A stretch of DNA of 38,132 nucleotides, taken from NCBI GenBank assembly GCA_964547525.1, contig CAZJOD010000014.1, positions 1-38,132 of the forward strand, given 5' to 3'. Both the position numbers and the translations under genes were made by a program. The DNA is from CAZJOD01 sp964547525. Lineage in GTDB: Bacteria; Bacillota; Clostridia; JAAYHZ01. Shown here piece by piece: positions 25,870-35,289 of the stretch. Under the pieces are notes generated by a model. That model was not told the DNA's origin, did no database searches, and was given only the letters and a program-made list of their open reading frames with translations. Positions within the stretch are counted from its first letter, which is position 1; the number at the start of each line of letters is the position of its first letter.

Positions 25870-26562
25870 TTATTCGTTTAATAATAATTCCGCAAGTTTA
25901 AAATCCAGATATCCGTCTATATCAATTGATCTTTCTTTGGGCATTATATACGCATAGCTTTTTTCGGTATAAAGATATTCTATATTATTTATAAAATGAT
26001 CTTGTGTCAAAAGGTATATAGCTCCGTTTAGCCTGTAATACTTTCCCTTATTTTGTCTGTATCCTGCAAAATACTCTCTGTCGATAAAGTTTTGTATACA
26101 TAACGAATCATCAATGGTATTGGCTAATCCGGGTGAATGAGTGCATTCGCACACACTTACTAAAAAATCGGCGTTTTTATCTTGAAACAATTTCACAGCC
26201 TGCAAAATGTCTTCTGCATTCCTAAGAGGAGAGGTGGGTTGCAGCACACAAATCACATCATAAAAACGATTAATTTTACAATAACTATCAAGAACCTCTC
26301 TCACTACACACCACGTGGATGCGGTATCGCCGGAATTCTCAAGTGATCGTAAAAAAGGAACTTCCGCTCCATATAGCTCGGATATTTTAGCATAATGCAA
26401 AGAATCGGTGGATACCATGACCGTATCGAAACAATTACTTTTCAATGCAGCCTCAATGGTATATGCAACCAAAGGCTTCCCGTTCAATTCTATTATATTT
26501 TTATCTTTCATCCCTTTAGAGCCGCTTCGGGCCGGTATGATTGCCACGAACTTTTTTTTCAT
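25870..26562 (-). CDS. Acylneuraminate cytidylyltransferase-family protein
   Basis: CMP-sugar synthetase-like protein of 230 residues, near the size of NeuA, PseF and LegF. It has the nucleotide-binding signature IPARSGSKGMKDKN near 8-21, VSTDSLHYAKI, and LQPTSPLRNAEDI, all hallmark motifs. It would activate a nonulosonic or related acid with CTP. The matching synthase (NeuB type) and the earlier enzymes are not in the window, so the sugar acid cannot be named. GAGG lies 7 bases before the ATG. Confidence 0.88.
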   Translation of the reverse strand: MKKKFVAIIPARSGSKGMKDKNIIELNGKPLVAYTIEAALKSNCFDTVMVSTDSLHYAKISELYGAEVPFLRSLENSGDTASTWCVVREVLDSYCKINRFYDVICVLQPTSPLRNAEDILQAVKLFQDKNADFLVSVCECTHSPGLANTIDDSLCIQNFIDREYFAGYRQNKGKYYRLNGAIYLLTQDHFINNIEYLYTEKSYAYIMPKERSIDIDGYLDFKLAELLLNE

Positions 26563-26667
26563 TATTTATCCTCGAAAAATCTAAAATTTTTAACAAGAGT
26601 CGGATTTACCGTCTTTATTTATCATAGTAAGCGGTCAAAAGCATATGAAGCACCGAACAAGTTTTTA

Positions 26668-28761
26668 TCAAGAATGTACACGAGAAAAAACACTACTGTA
26701 ATCAGACTTGTTTCCTGCTACATCAACCGCTTTTATCATATATTCATATGTTTGACCCGGTATGGGATCCTTATGTGTATATTGCGGTTTATCCGTAGTA
26801 GTAATCCTTTTACCGTTACAATATACTTCATATCCTTTTATACCCGCATTGTCCGTCGATACATTCCACGCAAGCGTTACCGAGGTTTCGGTCTCTTCGG
26901 TTACCCTTATATACCAAGGTGTAGAAGGCTGTTCGATATCTTCCACAGTGGTTACAGCTATTGTTTTACTACTTTCGGAAACATTACCCGCCGCATCATA
27001 TGCGATTATGTAATATTCATATTCCCTTCCGGGTATCAAGGATTTACTTATGTATTCCGTTTTACCGGTTGTCGTTAATTTCTTATCGTTTCGATAAATC
27101 TCATATGTCTTAATACCTACATTGTCTTTTGAAGCTTCCCAAACGAGAGTTACAGTGGTATGAGTAACCTCCGTCGCTTTTAATTTTGAAGGAGCCGTAG
27201 GCGGCTCAAAGTCTTCTACGGTTATAACAACCACCGAATCGGTGAATTCGGAAAAATTACCGGAATTATCATATGCCCTGATATAGTATGTATAACTTTG
27301 CCCCGGAACCAACCCCTTGCCGGTGTATACCGTTAGGGGGGTTGTTGCGATTCTTTTCTCATCACGGTAAATCTGATAACCTACAACTCTGATGTTATCT
27401 TTGGATGCATCCCAAGTAAGAGAAACGGTTGTCGCGGTAACATCCGAAACAATAAAATTTTGTGGTGTTGTAGGGATTTCGGTATAATCCTTTTCCAGAT
27501 CGGATTTAAGATAAAACCCCGAAACCATAACAACAGATATACACAAAACGATACCCGTTAAACGCATAATCGAGAACTTCTTTTGTGCCACAGCATAATC
27601 GGTTATATTAAACAAGCAATAAAAAAATAAAAGCATTTCGGGAGCGAAGCTGTGCATATTCGAATATAGCAGTTTAACAACATATACAATCAAAACCCAA
27701 TATGAAAATTGAACGGTAACAGGTGCGTGTTTTATCTTGCTCGTTAATGACAGCAGATAGGCATATCCCGCCACCACAAGGCTTAAAAGCAAAACACCGC
27801 CTTTTAAAAGAAAATTCGACCATCCGCTATGCAAAGCATACCTTACAAAACCCAATCCTTCGTGAAAACCCAGTACACCTTCACCCAATAAAATATTTTT
27901 ATAGCTTTTTACCGCAAGATAATTTTTTGTCTCAATCCAACGATCAAAGGTGGATAAGTCCTCTCCTGTTTTTAAAATTCTTTCGATTACCTTATTGAGT
28001 AAGATCAACAGCTCATCTCCGAAAAAGTATATAGCCGCCCCTGACACGGCAAGTAATGATATAAAGGTATAAAGCAAGACTTTTTTCTTATTCTTATGAA
28101 TTAACAAGATTAAAATTATTACTGCGAGTAAAACCACAGAATCAAATATGATATACCGTTTCAAAACAAGAAGGTTTAATACAATCGATCCCGCCCAATA
28201 CAAAACACTTAATAAAATATGTTTGCCTTTTAACAAAGAACTGATAACAAAAGGAATAACAGCCCAATATAAGGCGATGTAAAAAAACAATTCATCCCAT
28301 GAGTACTTTCTGCGTAAAGCATCTTCCACATCGACACCTATGCCGAAATATACATATATTAAAGAAAGAATAGAAACTACGGAAAGACATATAAAGAAAT
28401 TATGCCAGACTTTTATATCATAAACGGAAAAGAAAAAAGCGCCAACCATGCCGATATAAATGGATGTTATATAAACCGATCCGGATAAGTTTAAACGAGT
28501 GTCCGGTATACTCATAACAAAAATCAAGCCTATGCATGCAAGAAACACATATCTGTATATAGTCATTTTGGGACGAATAAATATAGCTAACAAAAAAACA
28601 GTAAATAAAGACATTCCTTGAACGATATAATAAAGTACAAAGGGAATAATCCCCTTATTACAATAATATTCTATAATAATTCCGGATGATAAAAATATAA
28701 AGGATAAGGTTATAAATACTTTGAAGACAACACTGTCTTTTATACCGATCTTTTGATCCAC
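26668..28761 (-). CDS. Wzy-like polymerase fused to three fibronectin type III domains
   Basis: Protein of about 697 residues. Residues up to about 430 have some 11-12 hydrophobic helices, with LLGEGVLGFHEGLGFVRY and HSGWSNFLLKGGVL resembling the long loop of O-antigen polymerases and ligases. After the last helix come three FN3 repeats (roughly 441-525, 529-615 and 620-703, numbered from the upstream ATG), each with T-x-V-[ST]-L-x-W, then a [DN]N-[IVA]-x turn, then Y-x-[IV]-Y. These resemble FN3 linkers of secreted carbohydrate-active enzymes. I prefer the GTG at 28761 because GGGGGAG lies 9 bases upstream; an ATG at 28788 is in frame but has no ribosome site. Confidence 0.85.
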   Translation of the reverse strand: MDQKIGIKDSVVFKVFITLSFIFLSSGIIIEYYCNKGIIPFVLYYIVQGMSLFTVFLLAIFIRPKMTIYRYVFLACIGLIFVMSIPDTRLNLSGSVYITSIYIGMVGAFFFSVYDIKVWHNFFICLSVVSILSLIYVYFGIGVDVEDALRRKYSWDELFFYIALYWAVIPFVISSLLKGKHILLSVLYWAGSIVLNLLVLKRYIIFDSVVLLAVIILILLIHKNKKKVLLYTFISLLAVSGAAIYFFGDELLILLNKVIERILKTGEDLSTFDRWIETKNYLAVKSYKNILLGEGVLGFHEGLGFVRYALHSGWSNFLLKGGVLLLSLVVAGYAYLLSLTSKIKHAPVTVQFSYWVLIVYVVKLLYSNMHSFAPEMLLFFYCLFNITDYAVAQKKFSIMRLTGIVLCISVVMVSGFYLKSDLEKDYTEIPTTPQNFIVSDVTATTVSLTWDASKDNIRVVGYQIYRDEKRIATTPLTVYTGKGLVPGQSYTYYIRAYDNSGNFSEFTDSVVVITVEDFEPPTAPSKLKATEVTHTTVTLVWEASKDNVGIKTYEIYRNDKKLTTTGKTEYISKSLIPGREYEYYIIAYDAAGNVSESSKTIAVTTVEDIEQPSTPWYIRVTEETETSVTLAWNVSTDNAGIKGYEVYCNGKRITTTDKPQYTHKDPIPGQTYEYMIKAVDVAGNKSDYSSVFSRVHS

Positions 28762-28909
28762 CTTATGTATCTCCCCCGCATTTACCATAATGTATGTCTG
28801 ATGCTTGTAATGATATCACATCGGCAATCATCTTACAATACACAGCAATACCTGTGAATACACTGTTATCCTTTTTAATAAAATAAGGTTTTTGCGGTAA
28901 TTCATCTTT

Positions 28910-30211
28910 TTATTGAAAAGTAAAAAACAATTCATTCGATAAAGAACCGGGGCTATACAGGAAAAGTACGAGATCATAACTATTGACATTTAAATAATCA
29001 AATAAAGTTGTATTTTTAAAATGTCTTAAGTCAATCATGTCAACCTCTTTAAAGTTGAGAGATAAAAATGCGGAAAAAGGTAGTGCGTACGAGTCTTTTA
29101 TAATCAACAGTTTACCTTCGTTTCGGTTTAAATTCCTAATTTGGGTTACCGGGTAATCTCCGGCTAAATATGCCGAGAATCGGCTGGTATCGATGGGTGT
29201 ATCGGCTTTTAGAAATTCTTTCATAATAATCGAATCATTAAAACTTCCTTCTTGTTTCCTTTTTATAGATCCGTCATCATTTAAAATTTGAACACTGTAA
29301 TTTGTTTTAAAATCCGGAATCAAGTATAAAAAATCGTCTACACCTGCATACAGCCTACCGACTCTTATTCCTTGCGAACCTAACCAGGATCTTTCCAACT
29401 TAAGTCTTTTAAAGTTAGTTATGTTTGTAGTATCTACATCATAATCAATGTTGTACATTTCAAATAAATAATTCATTACATTACCGTATGCCCAAAAAGC
29501 CGTCTCAACTTTCCAATGATGATCGGTATTATAAAATAAATTATTATAGTCCAAGCCTTCTTTTAATATTTCATCCCTTAAATCCAAATAAGGTATATTA
29601 AGGGTTTGCAACCCGCTTATAAAGTTGTCTACATTAATATTGGTCGTATCAACGACTCCTTGCGGTAGTTGACTGTCATATTTATCGACCTTAAAAGGTG
29701 CTTGAACATATAGCATATTCATATTTTTAGAGGATACGAAATCATATAACAATTTCATGTTGTATAAATTCGCCGTGTGATCATTCATATCAAAATTCCA
29801 GGTGAGTTGTCCGTTTTTCATTTTATATACTGTAAGGCTACCTTCGGCATCTTGTATCATACGCTTATTCATTACTTTTTGAAAGCCCCCATATATATTT
29901 ACCAAACTACTTTCAAAAATAATATTGCTGCTATAAAGCCATTCAATATATGCTTTAGCTCTATTAAGCAAAGATAACCCTTTTTTTATATAACTGTTTT
30001 CATTTATCATATCGGTATCATTATGAGAAATTTTAACACCCTTCTCATAATTGGTGTGTTGATTCATAGCCGCCACTTGCACCGGTATAGGCGATTCCGA
30101 AAAGATTCTAATGTATATTGAATTCAGGACCTTTATTCCCGTTCCGACAGATATAATAAATAGAATTGTTAAAAATAATACGGCGGTTGTCTGTTTACTG
30201 TCAAATTTCAT
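28910..30211 (-). CDS. DHHW-family protein, AlgJ/AlgX-like O-acetylation partner
   Basis: Protein of 433 residues with one N-terminal membrane anchor (about 10-29, VLFLTILFIISVGTGIKVL) and an extracellular SGNH-hydrolase-like domain. The family signature TDHHWKVETAFW lies near the middle, and IKDSYALPF near residue 373 fits the Asp/Ser site region. Such proteins pair with MBOAT acyltransferases to acetylate polysaccharide outside the cell. AGGAGGG lies 15 bases upstream of the ATG; between them is a minimal GTG-TTT-TAA reading frame, so initiation may need coupling to the MBOAT gene, which ends at the ribosome site. Confidence 0.85.
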   Translation of the reverse strand: MKFDSKQTTAVLFLTILFIISVGTGIKVLNSIYIRIFSESPIPVQVAAMNQHTNYEKGVKISHNDTDMINENSYIKKGLSLLNRAKAYIEWLYSSNIIFESSLVNIYGGFQKVMNKRMIQDAEGSLTVYKMKNGQLTWNFDMNDHTANLYNMKLLYDFVSSKNMNMLYVQAPFKVDKYDSQLPQGVVDTTNINVDNFISGLQTLNIPYLDLRDEILKEGLDYNNLFYNTDHHWKVETAFWAYGNVMNYLFEMYNIDYDVDTTNITNFKRLKLERSWLGSQGIRVGRLYAGVDDFLYLIPDFKTNYSVQILNDDGSIKRKQEGSFNDSIIMKEFLKADTPIDTSRFSAYLAGDYPVTQIRNLNRNEGKLLIIKDSYALPFSAFLSLNFKEVDMIDLRHFKNTTLFDYLNVNSYDLVLFLYSPGSLSNELFFTFQ

Positions 30212-30231
30212 ATTTAAAACACCTGTCCCTC

Positions 30232-31641
30232 CTAAAAATTAAAATAAATAAACGGATTATATGATCCTTTAATAATATAAGACATTGATAATATGAATAA
30301 TGCTATATGTATAACAGGATACAAAATTTTTTGAACTTTAGAAATTTTTAATTTGTTCGTTACCCATTTTGAAACAGGCATTGAAAATATTATTGCAAAA
30401 ATGTATAAATATATATTTTCCCTAAGATACCCGACTGCAAAATCATCTAACAAACCGCTACCTGTAAATCCAAACATAACCTTTAAATAATCCAAAGCAC
30501 CGGTTATGCTGTCGGCTCTAAAAAGAACCCACCCGGCTATAACGACTAATAATACATATACTCTCGTAAAACAGTTTTTTCCATTGATTCTTTTATCGAA
30601 ATCCGTCAGTTTTTCAATACTTAACAAAATAAAATAGAACAACCCCCATAATACGAACGTCCAACTTGCACCATGCCATAAACCCGTAAGAGACCACACA
30701 ACAAACAAATTAAAAACCAACTTTAATTTGGTATCCACTTTACTGCCGCCCATCGGAAAGTAAACATAATCCCTAAACCAGGTACCAAGTGATATATGCC
30801 ATCTTCTCCAGAACTCCGAAACAGACCTTGATATATAAGGAAAGTTGAAGTTTTCAAGAAAGTGAAATCCAAACATCCTGCCCAACCCTATTGCCATGTC
30901 GGAATACCCGGCAAAATCAAAGAAAATTTGGAATGAATATGCCAGCACACCTAACCATGCAAACCCTACGGACAACTCACCGGTCGGCATGGCAAAAGAA
31001 CGGTCTGCGATAATCGCCATGTTATTGGCAATTAAAACTTTCTTACTCAGTCCTATAATAAATCTTTGAACACCTTCTGAAAAATCTTCAAAATTCTCGT
31101 TACGATAATTTATCTGTTCGGATACTGTCTTGTACCTAACTATCGGGCCTGCAATTAATTGAGGGAAAAAAGATATATAAAAAGCTACATCCAATAGATT
31201 ATGTTGAACTTCCGCATCTTTCCTATACACATCTAAAACATAAGATACCGCTTGGAAAGTAAAGAAAGATATTCCTATCGGCAAAAGGATATTCGGAACG
31301 GGTATTGTCGTTTTCATTATGTGATTTAGGTTTTTTAAAAAAAACATTAAATATTTGAATATAAACATGATAGAAAAGTTGACGAGCAACATGCTGATTA
31401 TGATAATTTTTGATTTTACTTTATTATGTCTATGTTTATCGACAGACAGTCCAAAAAACCAATTGCCTATTATAGATAATATCATTACTAAAACAAATAC
31501 CGGTTCTCCCCATGCATAAAATCCCAGACTGGCAACAAGTAAAAATAAATTTCTTGAGCGTCTTTTCTTTAATATAAGAAAGTATATTACTAACACTACA
31601 GGTAGAAATAAAAATAAGAATATACTACCGGAAAATAACAT
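30232..31641 (-). CDS. MBOAT-family membrane-bound O-acyltransferase
   Basis: Membrane protein of 469 residues with about 10-12 helices and the AlgI/DltB family pattern. Key motifs are SVSEFWRRWHISLGTWFRDY and SLTGLWHGASW with the catalytic His. It should move acetyl groups across the membrane to the polysaccharide, working with the DHHW protein that follows 20 bases later. AGGAG lies 8 bases before the ATG, and only one base separates it from the upstream MBL gene's stop. Confidence 0.93.
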   Translation of the reverse strand: MLFSGSIFLFLFLPVVLVIYFLILKKRRSRNLFLLVASLGFYAWGEPVFVLVMILSIIGNWFFGLSVDKHRHNKVKSKIIIISMLLVNFSIMFIFKYLMFFLKNLNHIMKTTIPVPNILLPIGISFFTFQAVSYVLDVYRKDAEVQHNLLDVAFYISFFPQLIAGPIVRYKTVSEQINYRNENFEDFSEGVQRFIIGLSKKVLIANNMAIIADRSFAMPTGELSVGFAWLGVLAYSFQIFFDFAGYSDMAIGLGRMFGFHFLENFNFPYISRSVSEFWRRWHISLGTWFRDYVYFPMGGSKVDTKLKLVFNLFVVWSLTGLWHGASWTFVLWGLFYFILLSIEKLTDFDKRINGKNCFTRVYVLLVVIAGWVLFRADSITGALDYLKVMFGFTGSGLLDDFAVGYLRENIYLYIFAIIFSMPVSKWVTNKLKISKVQKILYPVIHIALFILSMSYIIKGSYNPFIYFNF

Positions 31642-31642
31642 G

Positions 31643-32482
31643 TTATATACTCCTATCTTTAGTTGTTCTTATTGCAGCTAATCCCTCACAGGATACAATG
31701 TTTTTTACCACCCCGAGTTCTTCAGCCCATTTTCTTACCTCCACAGTTTTCCATGGCCCTGTGTTATATCCTTTGCCGGCATTATTATCATAAAGCCATT
31801 TTGGTGTAGGCCATAAGCAAACTTTCGGTTGTATTCTTTCGTATACTTCTCTTGTGACACCATTTTGCCCATGATGCGCCATCTGAACGTAATCCGCTCT
31901 TAACATATTCCCTTTATGATTATTTAAAAGCTTTATACCTCCTTGAGTACCAAGGTCACCAAGAAAGAGCACCGATTTATGATCAGATTCTACTTTAAAG
32001 GCTACAGATGAATTGTTTACGGCATTTTTTACTATATCATAATTCCTTATACCTAAAACTGTTATACTCATAGTTGCTAAATTAAATACTTCTCCCGAAT
32101 TAATATCTATGATATCAAGATTATTTGTAGCTCTGTTATATAAGTCGTAACATTCCGAGTACTCAGGTTCATTTTTATATAACCATTCGATATCAGGAAT
32201 AGATGATAATATTTGTTTGACTGTAATACCTTCAGGTTTTAATAAGATATCAGTTAACGCCTCAACATGATCCGGATGAGGATGAGTTATTATCCACATA
32301 TAAACATTATTACCCAGGAATTCTAAAAAATTTCTAAGATACTGAGTTTCTGAATGTGTCCCTCCGTCAATAACAATTATTTTATTATCTTCAGTTTTAA
32401 TTATGTATGACATAATCTGTGACAAGCCTTGCTCCGGCAATTGCCATAATGTGAAATCCAATTTTAAATACACCTCTGTCAT
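31643..32482 (-). CDS. MBL-fold metallohydrolase (ComEC C-domain-like)
   Basis: Soluble protein of 279 residues. It has the metallo-beta-lactamase motif THPHPDHVEAL (HxHxDH) near 60-70, FLGDLGTQGG and MAHHGQNG, matching stand-alone relatives of the ComEC/Rec2 hydrolase domain. No signal peptide is seen. It is the first gene of the polysaccharide unit and nearly abuts the MBOAT gene, so it is probably cotranscribed, but its role in polymer synthesis is unclear. The ribosome site is weak. Confidence 0.82.
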   Translation of the reverse strand: MTEVYLKLDFTLWQLPEQGLSQIMSYIIKTEDNKIIVIDGGTHSETQYLRNFLEFLGNNVYMWIITHPHPDHVEALTDILLKPEGITVKQILSSIPDIEWLYKNEPEYSECYDLYNRATNNLDIIDINSGEVFNLATMSITVLGIRNYDIVKNAVNNSSVAFKVESDHKSVLFLGDLGTQGGIKLLNNHKGNMLRADYVQMAHHGQNGVTREVYERIQPKVCLWPTPKWLYDNNAGKGYNTGPWKTVEVRKWAEELGVVKNIVSCEGLAAIRTTKDRSI

Positions 32483-32577
32483 AAATATTTCAGTTTATAC
32501 TTATAGTAACACAAAACCACAATAAACTGTAAAAATGTACATACAACAACCGAAAAAGATTGTATATATTGATTTTA

Positions 32578-34089
32578 TTAATTCACCGGTCTTATCTCTA
32601 AATAGTAATGTTCTCCGGCAAGATCAAGCGCCACTTTATTGATCCCTTGAGGCAAGTTGAAGCCGTAATTTTGACGTATGATTTCAATACGATTTGTAGA
32701 AGTTAACTCTGCTGTCAACTCTCCAAAATGAAGATTGCTTCCTAAGCGGGTTACCATATCGTAACCTTGTATACCCTTATTATCCGAGCCTGAGCAAGCA
32801 AAGTCATAGCTTGGCTCCTTATGCATATCCGCTGTGACTATAATAACTCCACCGGCGGGAATGGTTACCTCAAACTCCATATAGAATACACGTTGCAAAT
32901 TTTTAGTTTCTGAAATAATATCTTCTATCATTCCATATTGGTAGCGATCACGAACTGACTCGGAAAGTAAGCCGTATTGAACCATAAATTCTGAAACGGC
33001 ACCAACGAACATCTCTTTCGATACGGCAATCTCCCTCTCACTGTTATATTGATCTAGAAAATTATTAATGAGTTCGCTCAGCACATCCGACAGAACTCGC
33101 ACTTCCCGTGTTACGGTCGCTGACACTCCTGCAAGCTCATTTCCCTTCTCACATGCACCGTTTTTGTATCCCTGTAAAACATAATCTGTTATATCGTCAC
33201 CAATTATAATCAGTAACTTTTTATCACTGCGTTTGCTTACACCATTTGGTACAAAATAGCTGTATCTTCTAAAACCGTCATCACTGAATTCTCCACCGTT
33301 AAAGCCATATTGTAAAACGGTAGTCTTATCAGGGTCAATAATAAAGGATACTGCTTGGGTTGCCGCATCGTACTCTTTTGGTGATTTAAAATCGGTAAAG
33401 TTATAAACCGTTACCTGCTGAGAAAGAACGGGGTAAGGAGTAAATGCATTTATTTTATAACTACCGTCTTGCAAAAGCTCCTTGTAACCTTCCCAATTAT
33501 TTAGCTCTATTATGTTGGAACTTCCGTCCGGATCTCCCGCACCGTAAACCCCGGTAAACCCTCCCGAATAGCCACCGGCATACAGTGTATGCGGCACTTC
33601 CTGTCCGTTTACGGTAATGATAGGTCTTTGATCTTGTAACTCATCAAACCTTCCTGCAAACGGATAAATAACTTTAACAGTTTTTTCTTCCGAAGAAGAA
33701 TTACTAAGGGTATAACTGTCCATTACCTGTGCACCCCAAACACGAATACTATCCTCATGTGGCAGCGAAAAATCATAGAGAATATTACGCTTAGCGATTA
33801 TTGTGTTATCTTCTTCACTTAAGGTCATAGGAAATACAGGTCCCGCATATGACATAAAAATACTGTTCCCTTGATGTCCTGTCCCGCCACTTCCTGTATT
33901 TCCTCCAAAAGGTAAAAGATTTTTCAATAAAAGTACTCCGCTAATGCTAATGATTATAACTGCACAAGCGGCAATTGCAATCCCGTTTTTCCAACCCTTA
34001 GCTTTCTTTTTAAGCCGGGTTGTTCTTGCTTCTTCAATATATTTTTCATCAACATAAGTTAACGCATCAAAGATTTTTCTTTCTTTCAT
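32578..34089 (-). CDS. Anti-sigma-like membrane protein paired with an ECF sigma factor
   Basis: Protein of 503 residues. A short cytoplasmic N-terminus (KERKIFDALTYVDEKYIEEA) is followed by one TM helix (about 33-56, GIAIAACAVIIISISGVLLL). A Gly-rich linker and a large extracellular part of about 430 residues, mostly beta, come next. The ATG overlaps the sigma factor stop (ATGA), the usual arrangement of a sigma factor and its regulator. The short N-terminus would hold the sigma factor. The large outer domain may sense a surface signal. No zinc HxxxCxxC motif is seen. Confidence 0.8.
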   Translation of the reverse strand: MKERKIFDALTYVDEKYIEEARTTRLKKKAKGWKNGIAIAACAVIIISISGVLLLKNLLPFGGNTGSGGTGHQGNSIFMSYAGPVFPMTLSEEDNTIIAKRNILYDFSLPHEDSIRVWGAQVMDSYTLSNSSSEEKTVKVIYPFAGRFDELQDQRPIITVNGQEVPHTLYAGGYSGGFTGVYGAGDPDGSSNIIELNNWEGYKELLQDGSYKINAFTPYPVLSQQVTVYNFTDFKSPKEYDAATQAVSFIIDPDKTTVLQYGFNGGEFSDDGFRRYSYFVPNGVSKRSDKKLLIIIGDDITDYVLQGYKNGACEKGNELAGVSATVTREVRVLSDVLSELINNFLDQYNSEREIAVSKEMFVGAVSEFMVQYGLLSESVRDRYQYGMIEDIISETKNLQRVFYMEFEVTIPAGGVIIVTADMHKEPSYDFACSGSDNKGIQGYDMVTRLGSNLHFGELTAELTSTNRIEIIRQNYGFNLPQGINKVALDLAGEHYYLEIRPVN

Positions 34090-34643
34090 AACGATATATC
34101 CTCCTGTTCCAGCGCCTTTTTCAAGCCTTGCCGCAAACGATACAAACGGCCTGCCAACTTATTCGCCGATGTTCCGCATTCCTTGGCAAGCGAACTTACA
34201 GCATCTCCAAACCAGTAACGTCGTAAAAACAGGACACGGTTATCAGTGGACAATGTGCCAAGCCATGTGTCAATTATTTTTGCCTGCTCTTTAGCATCAA
34301 TTACATTCTCAACCGTTTGAGTGGCGGGAATACAATCACCAAGTTCATAAAGCAGTAGTTCTGCGCCACCATAACGCTTTTTGGCTCTTTGCTCATTCCA
34401 ACGGTTAATCGAAAGATTACGGGTGATTCGCCCGAGGTATGCACCTAGAGAATTTGGTTTTTCTGGAGGAATGGCATTCCATGCTTTGCCGTAAGTATCA
34501 TTTACGATTTCTTCGCTATCCCAATGATTTGACAGAATATTTAACGCAATACCATGGAGCATTCGCCCATACTTGGTGTCGGTTTCTTTTATTGCCGTTT
34601 CAATACGAGCGTTATACAGTTCTATAATTTGCAAGTCCTCCAT
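34086..34643 (-). CDS. ECF-family RNA polymerase sigma factor
   Basis: Sigma-70 family protein of 185 residues. Region 2 includes SEEIVNDTYGKAWNAIPPEK and GAYLGRITRNLSINRW. Region 4 includes LFLRRYWFGDAVSSLAKECG, a helix-turn-helix. Upstream in-frame starts exist (at 34679 and 34649), but AAAGGAGG at 34650-34657 sits 6-7 bases before the ATG at 34643. The upstream 110 bases hold a run CAAAAAAATCCTGTCTATAT that may include a promoter. Its product probably responds to envelope signals passed by the overlapping membrane partner. Confidence 0.92.
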   Translation of the reverse strand: MEDLQIIELYNARIETAIKETDTKYGRMLHGIALNILSNHWDSEEIVNDTYGKAWNAIPPEKPNSLGAYLGRITRNLSINRWNEQRAKKRYGGAELLLYELGDCIPATQTVENVIDAKEQAKIIDTWLGTLSTDNRVLFLRRYWFGDAVSSLAKECGTSANKLAGRLYRLRQGLKKALEQEDISL

Positions 34644-34756
34644 ATGCATCCTCCTTTCACTGAGAATAAAGTCCTTCACTTATATAGACAGGATTTTTTT
34701 GAATATATTCGTTATATAAAATAAAAAATTATAAATAGCGATATAGTTAGATATAT

Positions 34757-35289
34757 TTATATATTAGGTGTCTTTGATATCTCTTTGGCATAAGCAACAA
34801 TCGATTCGATATGTTTTTTATCTACATAATTAATCGGATTATAAAAACCCTCTAGAATCGCTTCTTCATCTTTTGTTTTATTCTCTTTCTTTTCCATGAT
34901 TTTTTTGAATACATTTAACATCGCTTTAGAAATACCTTTTACTTTAGAAAAATCAACACCACCGGGCAGATAGAAGAATTTATGAAATGCCAACTGTTCT
35001 TCGCTAAAGTTATTAACTTTAATATCATTAATATCTTTCTCAACATTATTGTTGCCCGCACAGGCAAAAATGATTATCGGTTTTTCTTTGAACCATGCAA
35101 GAACCTTTTTATTTTTGTTCATTTTACCCATATATACACCACTACCAAAAATAACATTTTGATAGTCATTTATTTCTGTCTTTTTAAATTCAGAAAATCT
35201 CTTAATTCCCAACCTAGTTCTTCGGCAATCCAAGTTGCGTACTGCAAAGTGTTTCCATATTTACTTTTATATAATACTATATTTTTCAT
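34757..35289 (-). pseudogene. Flavodoxin-domain protein disrupted by a one-base frameshift
   Basis: The true start is the ATG at 35289, which overlaps the desaturase stop (ATGA). It encodes MKNIVLYKSKYGNTLQYATW, the FMN-binding start of flavodoxins, and WIAEELGWELRD. It then runs into a stop after 39 residues. The next frame continues the same protein: FSEFKKTEINDYQNVIFGSG, then YMGKMNK and IIIFACAG. Adding one T to the T4 run (minus strand; plus-strand AAAA at 35194-35197) restores a single frame of about 177 residues. The break is either a real loss or a homopolymer sequencing error. An intact protein would be a short flavodoxin serving the upstream redox enzymes. Confidence 0.82.

Noticed and set aside
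26395..27078. Plus-strand reading frame of 227 codons.
   Set aside because: It lies opposite the cytidylyltransferase and Wzy-FN3 genes, has no ribosome site and no recognisable domain.
28862..28900. Possible terminator CCTTTTTAATAAAATAAGG followed by T run.
   Set aside because: It would act on the plus strand, where there is no gene to end, and the stem has few pairs.
34681..34710. Autoregulated ECF promoter (TGTCTATATA with upstream A run) and palindrome GAATATATTC.
   Set aside because: The A run is too close to the -10-like element for a normal -35, so I kept it only as a remark.
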